15,149 nucleotides of DNA from NCBI GenBank assembly GCA_902475245.1, contig CABRYP010000043.1, positions 1 to 15,149 on the forward strand. Reading direction: 5' to 3'. The notes under the pieces were generated by a model. It did no database searches. It was not told the DNA's origin and saw nothing but the letters and a program-made list of their open reading frames with translations. This DNA comes from an uncultured Collinsella sp. (GTDB taxonomy: Bacteria > Actinomycetota > Coriobacteriia > Coriobacteriales > Coriobacteriaceae). Made by a program: the position numbers and the translations under genes. Numbering within the stretch: the first letter of the stretch is position 1; each line of letters starts with the position of its first letter. Below are positions 6,547-13,743 of the stretch, in pieces.

Positions 6547-6613
6547 AAAACTATTCGCCAGAACGAATAGTTTTAATTACAATAGAATAGATAAAACTAT
6601 TCGTTCTGGCGAA
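6547..6613 (+). promoter_or_regulatory. Operator-promoter of the HTH-HipA gene
   Basis: A perfect 22-bp inverted repeat (6554-6575 with 6592-6613) is separated by 16 AT-rich bases. Within and beside it are three copies of AAAACTATTCG: 6547-6557 (+), 6564-6574 (-) and 6593-6603 (+). The first two form a compact palindrome with a 6-nt spacer. The central bases contain TAGAAT (6583-6588), a possible -10 box. The block ends 10 bp before the start codon, so a protein bound here would block transcription. The adjacent HTH-bearing kinase is the obvious candidate binder. Confidence 0.75.
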
Positions 6614-6623
6614 GGGTTTCGCG

Positions 6624-7964
6624 ATGTTGACCACGAAGGAAGCTGCAGAGCTACTCGACATCACCCCGCGCAGGGTGCAAGAGCTCATAAAAAACGGAGC
6701 ACTTGAGGCACGCAAGGCTTCTGGTGTATGGCTCATCGACAAAGACAGCGTCAACGCACGACTCCGCTCCGTGACCAAAACGGGGGGACGCCCCCGTCGA
6801 GGCCATGGAAAAAGCGAGATTACGTTTACCCTCATGAACCGCACGCACGAAGTCGCCCAGCTGGTCTACAGCACATCGCGAAAAGACTTTACCCACATCG
6901 GCGCCGACGTCGATCGTGCCCACGCCCCTATTGGAGTATTTGGCCCTAATAGTCCCATATCGCTCGACTCCTTCCGCATCTGGTGGCGCGGCCGCGGTAT
7001 CCCGCTCGCACGCATTGGGCTAGCCTCCCTGTTGGCAGAAGCAGCAGTCGATGTTCCCGACGAACTCATCCAGCGAAATCTCGGCCTCTCCCTATCCGAC
7101 CAGTATTGGATTAGACCCCAAGATTCCGGTCTCGCGTGGGAGGATATTAACTTCTTCAATAATGCTTTTGACGACGTCTCTCTGTCCATCGCACCCTTCG
7201 CCCCAGAGGGCAAAGCAGCCACCGCAAAGCCCGATAACACCTCGGACGGCAACCTTCAGAAGTATTGGACATGCGAGGGCAGGCGTCGAATTCTGCATAA
7301 GGCAGGAGCGCACCTGAACCAAGAACCATATAACGAGCTGGTAGCGACCGCGCTCCATCGTCGCATCCTAAACGCCTGCGATTATGTGCCTTACTCGCTC
7401 GAGGGCACGGGCACTTCCGCCCTGAGCATATGCGATGTCTTCTTAACTGATGAAGAAGAGTATGTCCCTGCGTTCTATGTAAATCAGTACGCAAACGCAG
7501 ATGAAAGACTAACCGACTACGAGCGATATGTAGCAAACTGCGAGAAACTCGGGGTAACAGGCGTCAAGGATGCCCTGGACCGCATGATCGTATGCGACGA
7601 CATCATCGCCAACTATGACCGTCATTGGCGTAACTTTGGCCTTGTGCGAAACGTCAATACGCTAGCTTGCAGACCTGCCCCCATCTTCGATTCGGGCTCA
7701 TCGCTCTGGTGCAATATTTCTCTTGAGGAGCTTCGGGCAGGAGGGCACAGTTTTACCAGCGCGCAGTTTCATTCAAGCCCCGCCAAACAAATGCTGCTCG
7801 TCGAGGACATGGACTGGTTCGATGGAGACAAACTCGAAGGCTTTGTCGACGAGGCGATCGAGATTCTGTCTAAAAACGATGCTCTAACAGCGAGACTGCC
7901 TTATCTAAAAGAGGCGCTAACGTGGCGCCTCAAAAGAATGATCGACATCGCTGAATGGAGTTAG
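6624..7964 (+). CDS. HipA-like kinase with fused N-terminal excisionase-type HTH
   Basis: The 446-residue product has two parts. Residues 1-50 form an excisionase/MerR-like winged helix (LTTKEAAELLDITPRRVQEL). From about 64 onward it matches the HipA-like serine/threonine kinase family. NTSDGNLQKYW (205-215) is the nucleotide loop, Lys226 (ILHKAG) the likely ATP-binding lysine, and NYDRHWRNFG (330-339) the catalytic loop with Asp332. PIFDSG (353-358) carries the metal-binding Asp356. All key residues are present, so an active kinase is expected. HipA phosphorylates glutamyl-tRNA synthetase in E. coli, but the target here is unknown. In hipBA the DNA-binding antitoxin is a separate protein, whereas here one chain carries both functions. 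GAAGGG at 6611-6616 precedes the ATG. The gene converges on the yacP-like gene. Autoregulation through the upstream inverted repeat is inferred. Confidence 0.85.
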   Translation: MLTTKEAAELLDITPRRVQELIKNGALEARKASGVWLIDKDSVNARLRSVTKTGGRPRRGHGKSEITFTLMNRTHEVAQLVYSTSRKDFTHIGADVDRAHAPIGVFGPNSPISLDSFRIWWRGRGIPLARIGLASLLAEAAVDVPDELIQRNLGLSLSDQYWIRPQDSGLAWEDINFFNNAFDDVSLSIAPFAPEGKAATAKPDNTSDGNLQKYWTCEGRRRILHKAGAHLNQEPYNELVATALHRRILNACDYVPYSLEGTGTSALSICDVFLTDEEEYVPAFYVNQYANADERLTDYERYVANCEKLGVTGVKDALDRMIVCDDIIANYDRHWRNFGLVRNVNTLACRPAPIFDSGSSLWCNISLEELRAGGHSFTSAQFHSSPAKQMLLVEDMDWFDGDKLEGFVDEAIEILSKNDALTARLPYLKEALTWRLKRMIDIAEWS

Positions 7965-7990
7965 CGAGACAGCATCGCCCCGCCAACTCC
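7957..7990. other. Hairpin between the convergent kinase and yacP-like genes
   Basis: GGAGTT (7957-7962) pairs with AACTCC (7985-7990), and inside it GCGA pairs with TCGC. It lies in the 27-bp gap between two convergent genes and overlaps the kinase stop codon. Neither strand has a T-run, so it is at best a weak or factor-dependent terminator. Confidence 0.35.
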
Positions 7991-7991
7991 T

Positions 7992-8669
7992 CTACCTCCC
8001 GCGCAGGGCCTTGAGCTTGGCCAGGGCCTCGGGGCTCAGGCGGCTGCCCAGGGTCATCTTGATCTGCGGGGCTTCCTCGGCCTCGTGCACGTCGTTGTCG
8101 ATCTGTTTGATCTCGTCCACCAGCATGCGGCTCGAGATGCGCGTAACACCCTTGCCCATGACGACGGCCTGGATCGTGCCGTCGCTCGACACCACGGAGC
8201 ACGCGCGGCCTTCCTCGCGCGCCTCGATGCAGAGCTTCTGTACCACGGTATCGGCAGAGACGCCCGTCGGCGAAAACTCGATGCGCACGCCGTGGGCCGG
8301 CAGGTTGGGGCGCTCGCTGGAGATATTGCCCGCACCGTCGAACACGATCACGGCCTCGTAGCGGCCCTGGGCAAACGCCGCCACGTCGTTGATGAGTGCG
8401 GTGCGCGCCATATCGTGAACGTCGCTGGAATACGGGTCATCGGAATGGTCGTACACGAGCTTTTCGTAGCGCGGCGTGCAGTGGATCACGTTGTAGCCGT
8501 CGACCACCAGCAGCTCGGGCTTACTGGAGTGCACCGTCGAGACCGGATCGGCGATGGCCTGCGCAAACGCATTGCCGCCCACACCATAGGTCGCGGCCGA
8601 AACAATCGGCTTGGCCGAGCCTTCGCCAAAGCGCTTGGCTTTGGACTTGGCGCGGTTCTTCTTGGACAT
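7992..8669 (-). CDS. YacP-like NYN-domain protein (Rae1-type ribonuclease family)
   Basis: NYN domains are PIN-like metal-dependent ribonuclease folds. The Bacillus relative YacP (Rae1) cleaves mRNA at the ribosomal A site. The 225-residue product begins with a basic tail (MSKKNRAKSKAKR). The domain follows: LLVVDGYNVIH at about 53-63 with the first acidic residue, VIVFDGAGN at about 107-115, and GVSADTVVQKL and VVSSDGTIQ with the remaining acids. The C-terminus after about 190 is acidic and then basic. It lies 3 nt downstream of rlmB, and GAGGAG at the rlmB end serves as its binding site. It is the last gene of the disA-to-yacP cluster, and the rlmB-yacP pairing is the same as in Bacillus. 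Ribosome-dependent cleavage is inferred from family and context. Confidence 0.88.
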   Translation of the reverse strand: MSKKNRAKSKAKRFGEGSAKPIVSAATYGVGGNAFAQAIADPVSTVHSSKPELLVVDGYNVIHCTPRYEKLVYDHSDDPYSSDVHDMARTALINDVAAFAQGRYEAVIVFDGAGNISSERPNLPAHGVRIEFSPTGVSADTVVQKLCIEAREEGRACSVVSSDGTIQAVVMGKGVTRISSRMLVDEIKQIDNDVHEAEEAPQIKMTLGSRLSPEALAKLKALRGR

Positions 8670-8672
8670 GCG

Positions 8673-9587
8673 CTACTCCTCCCCCATGAGCTCGCCGGCA
8701 TTGCGGCGCAGCCACTCAAAGCACAGCGCCGTGGTCGCCTGGGCAACATTGAGGCTCTCGGTCATGCCGCGCTGGGGAAGCTTGGTCAAAAAGTCGCACT
8801 TCTCGAGTACCAGGCGCGAGATGCCGTCGCCCTCGGAGCCCATGACGAGCGCAACGCGGCCCTCGAAGGGAGCGTCCCAGCAGCTGCCCTCGGCGTGCTC
8901 GGAGGCGCCACCCACCCAAAAGCCAGCGGCCTTGAGGTCATCGAGCGCACGGGCGATATTGGGAACCTGTGCGATGGGCAGATGCATGACGGCGCCGGCA
9001 GAAGTCTTGTAGCTGCCGACGGTCACACCGGCGGCGCGCTTGTTGGCAATGATGACGCCCGCCGCGCCCACGACCTCGGCGGAGCGCACGATGGCGCCAA
9101 AGTTACCGTCGTCGGTCACGTGGTCGAGCACCACAACAAGTGCCGGGCCCTCGCCTGCGCGGTCGAGGATATCGGCAACATCGGCATAGGGGAAGTTGCC
9201 AACCTCGAGCGCAATGCCCTGGTGGGCGCCATGGCTCGACAGTGCGTCGAGCTGCGCGCGCGGCACATACTTAATGCGGACACCAGCGGCGTTGAGGTCG
9301 TCGACCAGACGCGACAAGGCGGCATCGCGCTCCCCGCCCTCGGCAATGAGCGCGCACTTGATGGGAAAACCAGTGCGTAGCGCCTCGGCGGCAGCACGAC
9401 GACCTTCGATAAACTCGCCCTTGGGAGCCTGGACAACGTCGCGGCTGCGATCGCGCTGCGGACGTGCGGCCTGGGCGCGATCGCGCTGGCCCTTGGGAGT
9501 GGCAGCGCGGTCATTGCGGCGAATCGGACGCGAGCCAGAAGCGGCCTGCTTGCCGCCACGAGGCGCACGCTTGCGATTGTCGGCCAT
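8673..9587 (-). CDS. rlmB: 23S rRNA (guanosine-2'-O)-methyltransferase RlmB, SpoU/TrmH family
   Basis: It should methylate a guanosine ribose in 23S rRNA, using S-adenosylmethionine held in a trefoil knot. The 304-residue product starts with about 57 basic, low-complexity residues that probably contact RNA. A substrate-binding domain follows (FIEGRRAAAEALRTGFPI, about 59-76). The catalytic domain carries the three SpoU motifs: LDHVTDDGNFGAIVRSAE, VALVMGSEGDGISRLV and LPQRGMTESLNVAQATTAL. The start is fixed by AAGGAGG before ATG 9587. The cysS-rlmB-yacP order is conserved with Bacillus, but mrnC, which sits between cysS and rlmB there, is absent. Instead a structured element (9622-9724) occupies the gap. 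The exact methylated position is inferred from E. coli RlmB. Confidence 0.93.
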   Translation of the reverse strand: MADNRKRAPRGGKQAASGSRPIRRNDRAATPKGQRDRAQAARPQRDRSRDVVQAPKGEFIEGRRAAAEALRTGFPIKCALIAEGGERDAALSRLVDDLNAAGVRIKYVPRAQLDALSSHGAHQGIALEVGNFPYADVADILDRAGEGPALVVVLDHVTDDGNFGAIVRSAEVVGAAGVIIANKRAAGVTVGSYKTSAGAVMHLPIAQVPNIARALDDLKAAGFWVGGASEHAEGSCWDAPFEGRVALVMGSEGDGISRLVLEKCDFLTKLPQRGMTESLNVAQATTALCFEWLRRNAGELMGEE

Positions 9588-9621
9588 AAAACGGCCTCCT
9601 TAAATAGATAACGAACAAGAA

Positions 9622-9724
9622 TCGACCGTCCGAGCCACGGCACCTTGCCTTTCAATCGTCGGGCATGACCACCAGGTCTATGCCCTCCTCTTTCAAGGCA
9701 ATCTGCCGCACCTCGAACGGTCGA
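9622..9724 (-). ncRNA. Candidate structured RNA in the cysS-rlmB intergenic leader
   Basis: On the minus strand four nested helices close symmetrically. The first is a 13-bp outer stem (9724-9712 with 9634-9622, one G-U). After a GTG/TGG internal loop comes CGGCA/TGCCG. After GA/GG comes TTGCCTT/AAGGCAA. A purine-rich 9-by-9 internal loop (GAAAGAGGA opposite GACGATTGA) leads to the tip, GGGCAT-A-GACC, loop TGGT, GGTC-ATGCCC. The whole element spans 103 nt and is almost fully paired. No U-run follows, so it is not a terminator. It starts 6 nt after the cysS stop and ends about 35 nt before the rlmB start. A 19-codon frame (GTG 9711 to TGA 9652) lies inside it without a ribosome binding site. 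I do not recognise the family. An RNase III-type processing site or a regulatory leader are options. Confidence 0.6.
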
Positions 9725-9730
9725 CAAATA

Positions 9731-11197
9731 CTAGAGACTCTTAATACGAGTGCCCGCGGCAGTGTCCTCAATGGTGAGGCCCAAGTCCTTAAGCTGGTCG
9801 CGGATGGCATCTGCCAGATCCCAGTTCTTGGCGGCACGGGCCTCGGCGCGAGCCTCGAGAATCTTGGCAGCGGCCTCATCCACGTCATCGCCCGTGTAGG
9901 CAACCAGGCCGGCGGCAACGCCCAGCAGGCCCAGCGGCAACTCGACCTTAGGCTCGGGAAGTTCGATGCCAAACGTATCGAGCAGCTCGGCCAGCGTGTC
10001 GGCGGCAGCAAGCGCGGCGGCCTTGTCGGCAGCATCGCCCGCCTGCTCCAGGTACTGGTTGCACTCGGTCACAAAACCAAAGACGGCACCCATGGCACCA
10101 GCGGTGTTAAAGTCGTCGTCCATGCATTCCTTAAAGGTGGCACGGGTCTCGGCGGCCTTGGCGGCAAACGCCTCGGATGCTGCCTCATCGGCATCGGCCG
10201 TCGCGTGGTTCGCAGCCCAACGCAGGTTCTCGACCGTACCGGCAATACGCGTGAGCGAATTCTCGGCACCCTCCAGGCGCTCCCAGGAGAAGTCGAGCGG
10301 CGAGCGATAGCTCGTCTGCAGCATCAGCAAGCGCAGAACCGCGGCAGAGTGCTGCTCGAGCACCTCGGCCAGCGTAAAGAAGTTACCGAGCGACTTGGAC
10401 ATCTTCTCGCCGTCAACCAGCAGCATGCCCGTGTGCATCCAGGTGTTGGAGAAGCCCTGGTGCCAGGCGCAGGTGGCCTGGGCGCACTCGTTCTCGTGAT
10501 GCGGGAAGGCAAGGTCGGAGCCGCCGCCATGAATGTCGATCGGAGTGCCCAGGTAGCGGTGCACCATGGCAGCGCACTCGGTGTGCCAACCAGGACGGCC
10601 CTCGCCCCAGGGGCTCGGCCAGCTGGGCTCGCCGGGCTTGGCGGCCTTCCACAGGGCAAAGTCGAGCGGGTCGTTCTTGTCCTCGTTCTCCTCGATACGC
10701 GCACCCACCATAAGGTCGTCGATATTGCGGCCCGAGACCTGACCATAGTTGGGATCGCTGCGCACGGCAAAGTACACATCGCCGTTATCGGCTGCGTAAG
10801 CGTGGCCCTGCTCGATAAGCGTCTTGATCATGGCGATCATGGGGCCGATCTCTTTGGTGGCGCGGGGGCGCACATCGGGATCGAGCACGTTGGCAGCGCG
10901 CATGACGCCGATGAACTTGTCGGAGAACTCCGTCGCGACCTCGGCAGCCGTACGGCCCTGCTCGTTGGCACGCTTGATGATCTTATCGTCGACATCGGTG
11001 AGGTTCTGGGCGAACGTGACCTCATAGCCGCTCGCGATGAGCCAACGGCGGATCACATCGAAGCTGATGAACGTGCGGGCGTTGCCGATGTGGATGTTGT
11101 CGTAGACCGTGGGACCGCACACGTACATGCGGACCTTGCCGGACTCGATGGGCTGGAACTCTTCCTTTTTATGGGTAGCGCTGTTGTAGATACGCAT
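9731..11197 (-). CDS. cysS: Cysteinyl-tRNA synthetase
   Basis: It charges tRNA-Cys with cysteine in the cytoplasm. The 488-residue class I synthetase has the HIGH-type motif HIGN (36-39) and KMSKS (265-269). The zinc ligands expected of the family are in place: Cys27 (YVCGPT), Cys208 (HTECAAM), His233 and Glu237 (FPHHENE). The C-terminus ends in the typical IEDTAAGTRIK. The start ATG 11197 follows AAGGAG, which is part of the last codons of ispF, only 3 nt upstream, so the two are translationally linked. It sits in the conserved ispD-ispF-cysS-rlmB order. Bacillus carries gltX and cysE between ispF and cysS, and both are absent here. Confidence 0.98.
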   Translation of the reverse strand: MRIYNSATHKKEEFQPIESGKVRMYVCGPTVYDNIHIGNARTFISFDVIRRWLIASGYEVTFAQNLTDVDDKIIKRANEQGRTAAEVATEFSDKFIGVMRAANVLDPDVRPRATKEIGPMIAMIKTLIEQGHAYAADNGDVYFAVRSDPNYGQVSGRNIDDLMVGARIEENEDKNDPLDFALWKAAKPGEPSWPSPWGEGRPGWHTECAAMVHRYLGTPIDIHGGGSDLAFPHHENECAQATCAWHQGFSNTWMHTGMLLVDGEKMSKSLGNFFTLAEVLEQHSAAVLRLLMLQTSYRSPLDFSWERLEGAENSLTRIAGTVENLRWAANHATADADEAASEAFAAKAAETRATFKECMDDDFNTAGAMGAVFGFVTECNQYLEQAGDAADKAAALAAADTLAELLDTFGIELPEPKVELPLGLLGVAAGLVAYTGDDVDEAAAKILEARAEARAAKNWDLADAIRDQLKDLGLTIEDTAAGTRIKSL

Positions 11198-11200
11198 TCG

Positions 11201-11695
11201 TTACTCCTTAACGGTTTTCTGTAGCAGGCAGACGGCCCAGGCGCCAATCCCCTCGCCCTGGCCTTCCCAACCGAGCTTTTCGGTCGTAGTGGCGGCGACG
11301 CCCACGTTTTCGACGTCAACGCCCAGGGCATGGGCAAGGTTGGCGCGCATAGCATCGCGGTGCGGGGTGATCTTGGGCTGCTGGCAAGCAATGGTGCAAT
11401 CGGCATCGACAAACTCAAAGCCCAGCTCGCGCGCATAGTCCATCACGCGAGCGAGCAGCACCATCGAGTCGGCGCCCTCGTAGGCAGGGTCGGTGTCGGG
11501 GAACAGTTTGCCGATGTCTCCCCCGCGGCAGGCGCCCAGAATGGCGTCGGCCAGCGCGTGCGCGAGCACATCGGCATCAGAGTGGCCCAGCAGGCCGCGC
11601 TCGTAGGGAATGTCAACCCCGCCGATGATACATCGACGCCCCTCCACCAGACGGTGAACGTCGTAGCCATGGCCAATGCGCAGGTTACTGAACAT
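11201..11695 (-). CDS. ispF: 2-C-methyl-D-erythritol 2,4-cyclodiphosphate synthase
   Basis: It catalyses the cyclisation step of the non-mevalonate (MEP) isoprenoid pathway. The 164-residue product matches the usual length. The metal ligands Asp12 and His14 (GHGYDVH) and His46 (VLAHAL) are present, with the signature GDIGKLFPDTDP and the C-terminal ATTTEKLGWEGQGEGI that contacts the nucleotide. It overlaps the end of ispD by 11 nt. GAGGGAGAGG lies about 10 nt before the ATG, inside the ispD coding sequence. With ispD next to it, two of the MEP pathway steps are encoded together, as separate proteins and not as the IspDF fusion found in some proteobacteria. Confidence 0.97.
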   Translation of the reverse strand: MFSNLRIGHGYDVHRLVEGRRCIIGGVDIPYERGLLGHSDADVLAHALADAILGACRGGDIGKLFPDTDPAYEGADSMVLLARVMDYARELGFEFVDADCTIACQQPKITPHRDAMRANLAHALGVDVENVGVAATTTEKLGWEGQGEGIGAWAVCLLQKTVKE

Positions 11696-12413
11696 GGGGA
11701 AGGTCCTCTCCCTCGGCCATGCGGCCGAGCAGAATCGCGGTTACGGGACGCAAGTCCTCGGGCACCGTCACCTTAAGGTTATCGCGCGGGCTCTGGACGC
11801 AGCGGACACGCCCACCCATGCGCTCTACCAGCGACGAATCATCGGTGCCGATAAAGCCCTCGGCAATGGCTGCAGCGTGGGCGCGCTTCATAGCATCGAT
11901 GCTAAAGATCTGCGGCGTCTGCGCAGCCCAATAAAGCTCACGCGGCGGCGTCTCGACGATGTTATCGCCGTCAACGATCTTGAGCGTATCGATCGCGGGT
12001 TGACCGCACACGACACCGTCGAGCGAGCGGTCGCCCACAAGCACGTCGATTGCATGATCGATGGCCTCGGTCGTGATGAGCGGACGAGCGCCATCGTGAA
12101 TGGCGACGTATTCAAAGCCCGCCGGAACCGCATGCACGCCGGCACGGGTGGAATCCTGGCGGGTATCGCCGGCATCGGCAAAGCTGATGGGCGTGTCATA
12201 GTCAAACGGGTCGATGGCCAGGCGGCGCATCTCGGCACGACGCTCGGCAGGGCAAACCACGACGATGTGGCCGACCTTATCGCTACGGTCAAACGCGCGG
12301 ATGGACCAGCTCATAAGCGGACGGCCCGCTACATTGACGAGCTGCTTGCCACCGGGGTTACCAAAGCGCTGGCCGCTGCCACCGGCAACGACCACGGCGC
12401 ATACGGGCGCCAT
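11685..12413 (-). CDS. ispD: 2-C-methyl-D-erythritol 4-phosphate cytidylyltransferase
   Basis: It transfers CMP to methylerythritol phosphate in the MEP pathway. The 242-residue product shows the nucleotide loop VVAGGSGQRFGNPGGKQ (about 8-24), the motif VAIHDGARPLI, the catalytic-region TPQIF and TDDSSLVE, and the C-terminal NLKVTVPEDL. Its ATG overlaps the disA stop codon by one base (TAATG), and AGGGGA lies 7 nt upstream inside disA, so translation is probably coupled. A few residues after PEDL extend beyond the shortest family members and overlap ispF. Confidence 0.96.
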   Translation of the reverse strand: MAPVCAVVVAGGSGQRFGNPGGKQLVNVAGRPLMSWSIRAFDRSDKVGHIVVVCPAERRAEMRRLAIDPFDYDTPISFADAGDTRQDSTRAGVHAVPAGFEYVAIHDGARPLITTEAIDHAIDVLVGDRSLDGVVCGQPAIDTLKIVDGDNIVETPPRELYWAAQTPQIFSIDAMKRAHAAAIAEGFIGTDDSSLVERMGGRVRCVQSPRDNLKVTVPEDLRPVTAILLGRMAEGEDLPHVQ

Positions 12414-13480
12414 TATGCGTTCCCCTGTTTGGTGCCCTTCATGCGGTACAGGGAGTCCGCAAGAATGGCAGGGTTGTTAACGCCAAAGTCGCCCAGGCGC
12501 TCCGGATCCTCGCTGATGTCGTCCATGAGCTCCTGCAGCGAGCCATACTCGTCGACGATCTTCTCGGCCACGCCGTCGCGCACGACGGACACGCGCGAAA
12601 GCGTGCGCAGGCCCAGCGGTGTCATGACGGAGTCCTCGTCCAGGTCGTCGTAACCCAGAACCGCCGCCACGTGCTGCGGGTCGGACAGGTCCTTAGGCGT
12701 CATGCGGCTCAGCTCGGCGCGGATCTTCTCGGCGTTGGCCTCAGAGGAATCGCTTGCGTAGTCGCGGATCATCAAGTCGTATTCGGTATCCATGCTGGAG
12801 CCCGCGAGCTGCTCGAGCTGCATCTGCACGAGCTTGCCCTGATTACCCAGCTTGACGATGCAATCCTTAAGCTCGGTCTTTGCCTGCTGCATGATCTCGA
12901 AGCTCGAGAAAATACCGGTAATGTCGGCGAGCGTAACGTAGTCGTCGAGCTCGAGGGCCGTCAGGCGCAGCAGGGAGCGATCGAGCGACTGACGGGTAGT
13001 CTGGAGCGTAGCGACGAGCTGGTTAACCGAACTCATGATGGTGGTGACGGGCTGGATCTCGTAGCTCTTACCGTGGACGTACACGTTGACGACGGCACGA
13101 CGGGCCGAGACCGAGATCACGATGGCATCGGTGAGCACCGACATACGAGCGGCGGTGCGGTGACGCATGCCCGTTTCGCTCGTGGCGAGCGAGGGATCGG
13201 GATTGAGGTGAAAGTTGGCGCGCAGAATCTGGGTGAGGTCGCCGTCGATGACGATGGCACCGTCCATCTTGGAGAGCTCGAACAGACGGTTCGAGGTAAA
13301 CGAAATGTTGAGCGGAAAGCCGTCGTTACCGGCGGCGAGCACGTTTTCGGTGTCGCCGACGCAGATAAGGGCACCCAGGTGACCGGCAATGATCATGTCG
13401 AGGGCGGTGCGGATCGGCTGACCAGGTGCCGTCAGGCGAATGGCCTGTTCCATACGCTTTTGCAGCTCGTTCTTATCCAA
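12413..13480 (-). CDS. disA: Diadenylate cyclase DisA, DNA-integrity scanning protein
   Basis: It makes cyclic di-AMP from two ATP and couples synthesis to DNA state. The 355-residue product contains the DAC domain with Asp73-Gly74-Ala75 (KMDGAIVID) and Arg106-His107-Arg108 (GMRHRTAARM). A helical spine follows, then a C-terminal helix-hairpin-helix DNA-binding domain (LRTLSRVSVVRDGVAEKIV, about 290-350). The start is TTG at 13480 with GGGAG 7 nt upstream. The nearby ATGs are out of frame. One of them (13508) opens an 11-codon frame that overlaps the disA start but lacks a binding site. It heads the minus-strand cluster and is divergent from mntP. radA, a frequent neighbour elsewhere, is not here. 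Confidence 0.97.
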   Translation of the reverse strand: MDKNELQKRMEQAIRLTAPGQPIRTALDMIIAGHLGALICVGDTENVLAAGNDGFPLNISFTSNRLFELSKMDGAIVIDGDLTQILRANFHLNPDPSLATSETGMRHRTAARMSVLTDAIVISVSARRAVVNVYVHGKSYEIQPVTTIMSSVNQLVATLQTTRQSLDRSLLRLTALELDDYVTLADITGIFSSFEIMQQAKTELKDCIVKLGNQGKLVQMQLEQLAGSSMDTEYDLMIRDYASDSSEANAEKIRAELSRMTPKDLSDPQHVAAVLGYDDLDEDSVMTPLGLRTLSRVSVVRDGVAEKIVDEYGSLQELMDDISEDPERLGDFGVNNPAILADSLYRMKGTKQGNA

Positions 13481-13615
13481 GGCATCGCTCCCATCGTATA
13501 CGCTCCATAAACGCTAAATAGTTTCTCACGGTTTGTCCCCGTGGCGCTCGCGAAATCCGATGCTTACAGAATGAGCGAACACCGCTGAGAGCCCAACCCA
13601 AATGGGCTGCTTATG

Positions 13616-13624
13616 TGGTAGTAT
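13616..13624 (+). promoter_or_regulatory. Probable extended -10 promoter of the mntP transcript
   Basis: TGG-TAGTAT (13616-13624) is an extended -10 element just upstream of the riboswitch. No good -35 is seen at 17 bp. A hairpin AGCCCA/TGGGCT (13590-13595 with 13603-13608) overlaps that position and might be an operator. Confidence 0.45.
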
Positions 13625-13631
13625 CGGGATT

Positions 13632-13743
13632 CACATGAATGAGGGAGTAGTCGCGTGGCCGGGTTCGCCTCCGGTGGCGCGGCAAGTCAACATACTGGCC
13701 GAAACGGTCTGGCTTGCCTTAATGAACGAGACTCGTGGTTGTG
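13632..13743 (+). promoter_or_regulatory. yybP-ykoY manganese riboswitch
   Basis: The hallmark conserved segments appear in order: GGGAGTAG (13643-13650), GTCAACATACTGG (13686-13698), CCGAAACGG (13699-13707) and AATGAACGAGA (13721-13731). P1 forms from ATGAG (13639-13643) with CTCGT (13732-13736), extended by CACA with TGTG. This aptamer class binds Mn2+ and typically controls Mn exporters, which fits the mntP gene downstream. The P1 3' strand overlaps the 5' arm of the following terminator, so metal binding should favour read-through. Confidence 0.93.

Noticed and set aside
8085..9380. 431-codon plus frame opposite yacP and rlmB, and the 519-codon frame (9665-11224) opposite cysS
   Set aside because: These are antisense shadows caused by high GC at third positions. 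The minus-strand genes have complete catalytic motifs and binding sites.
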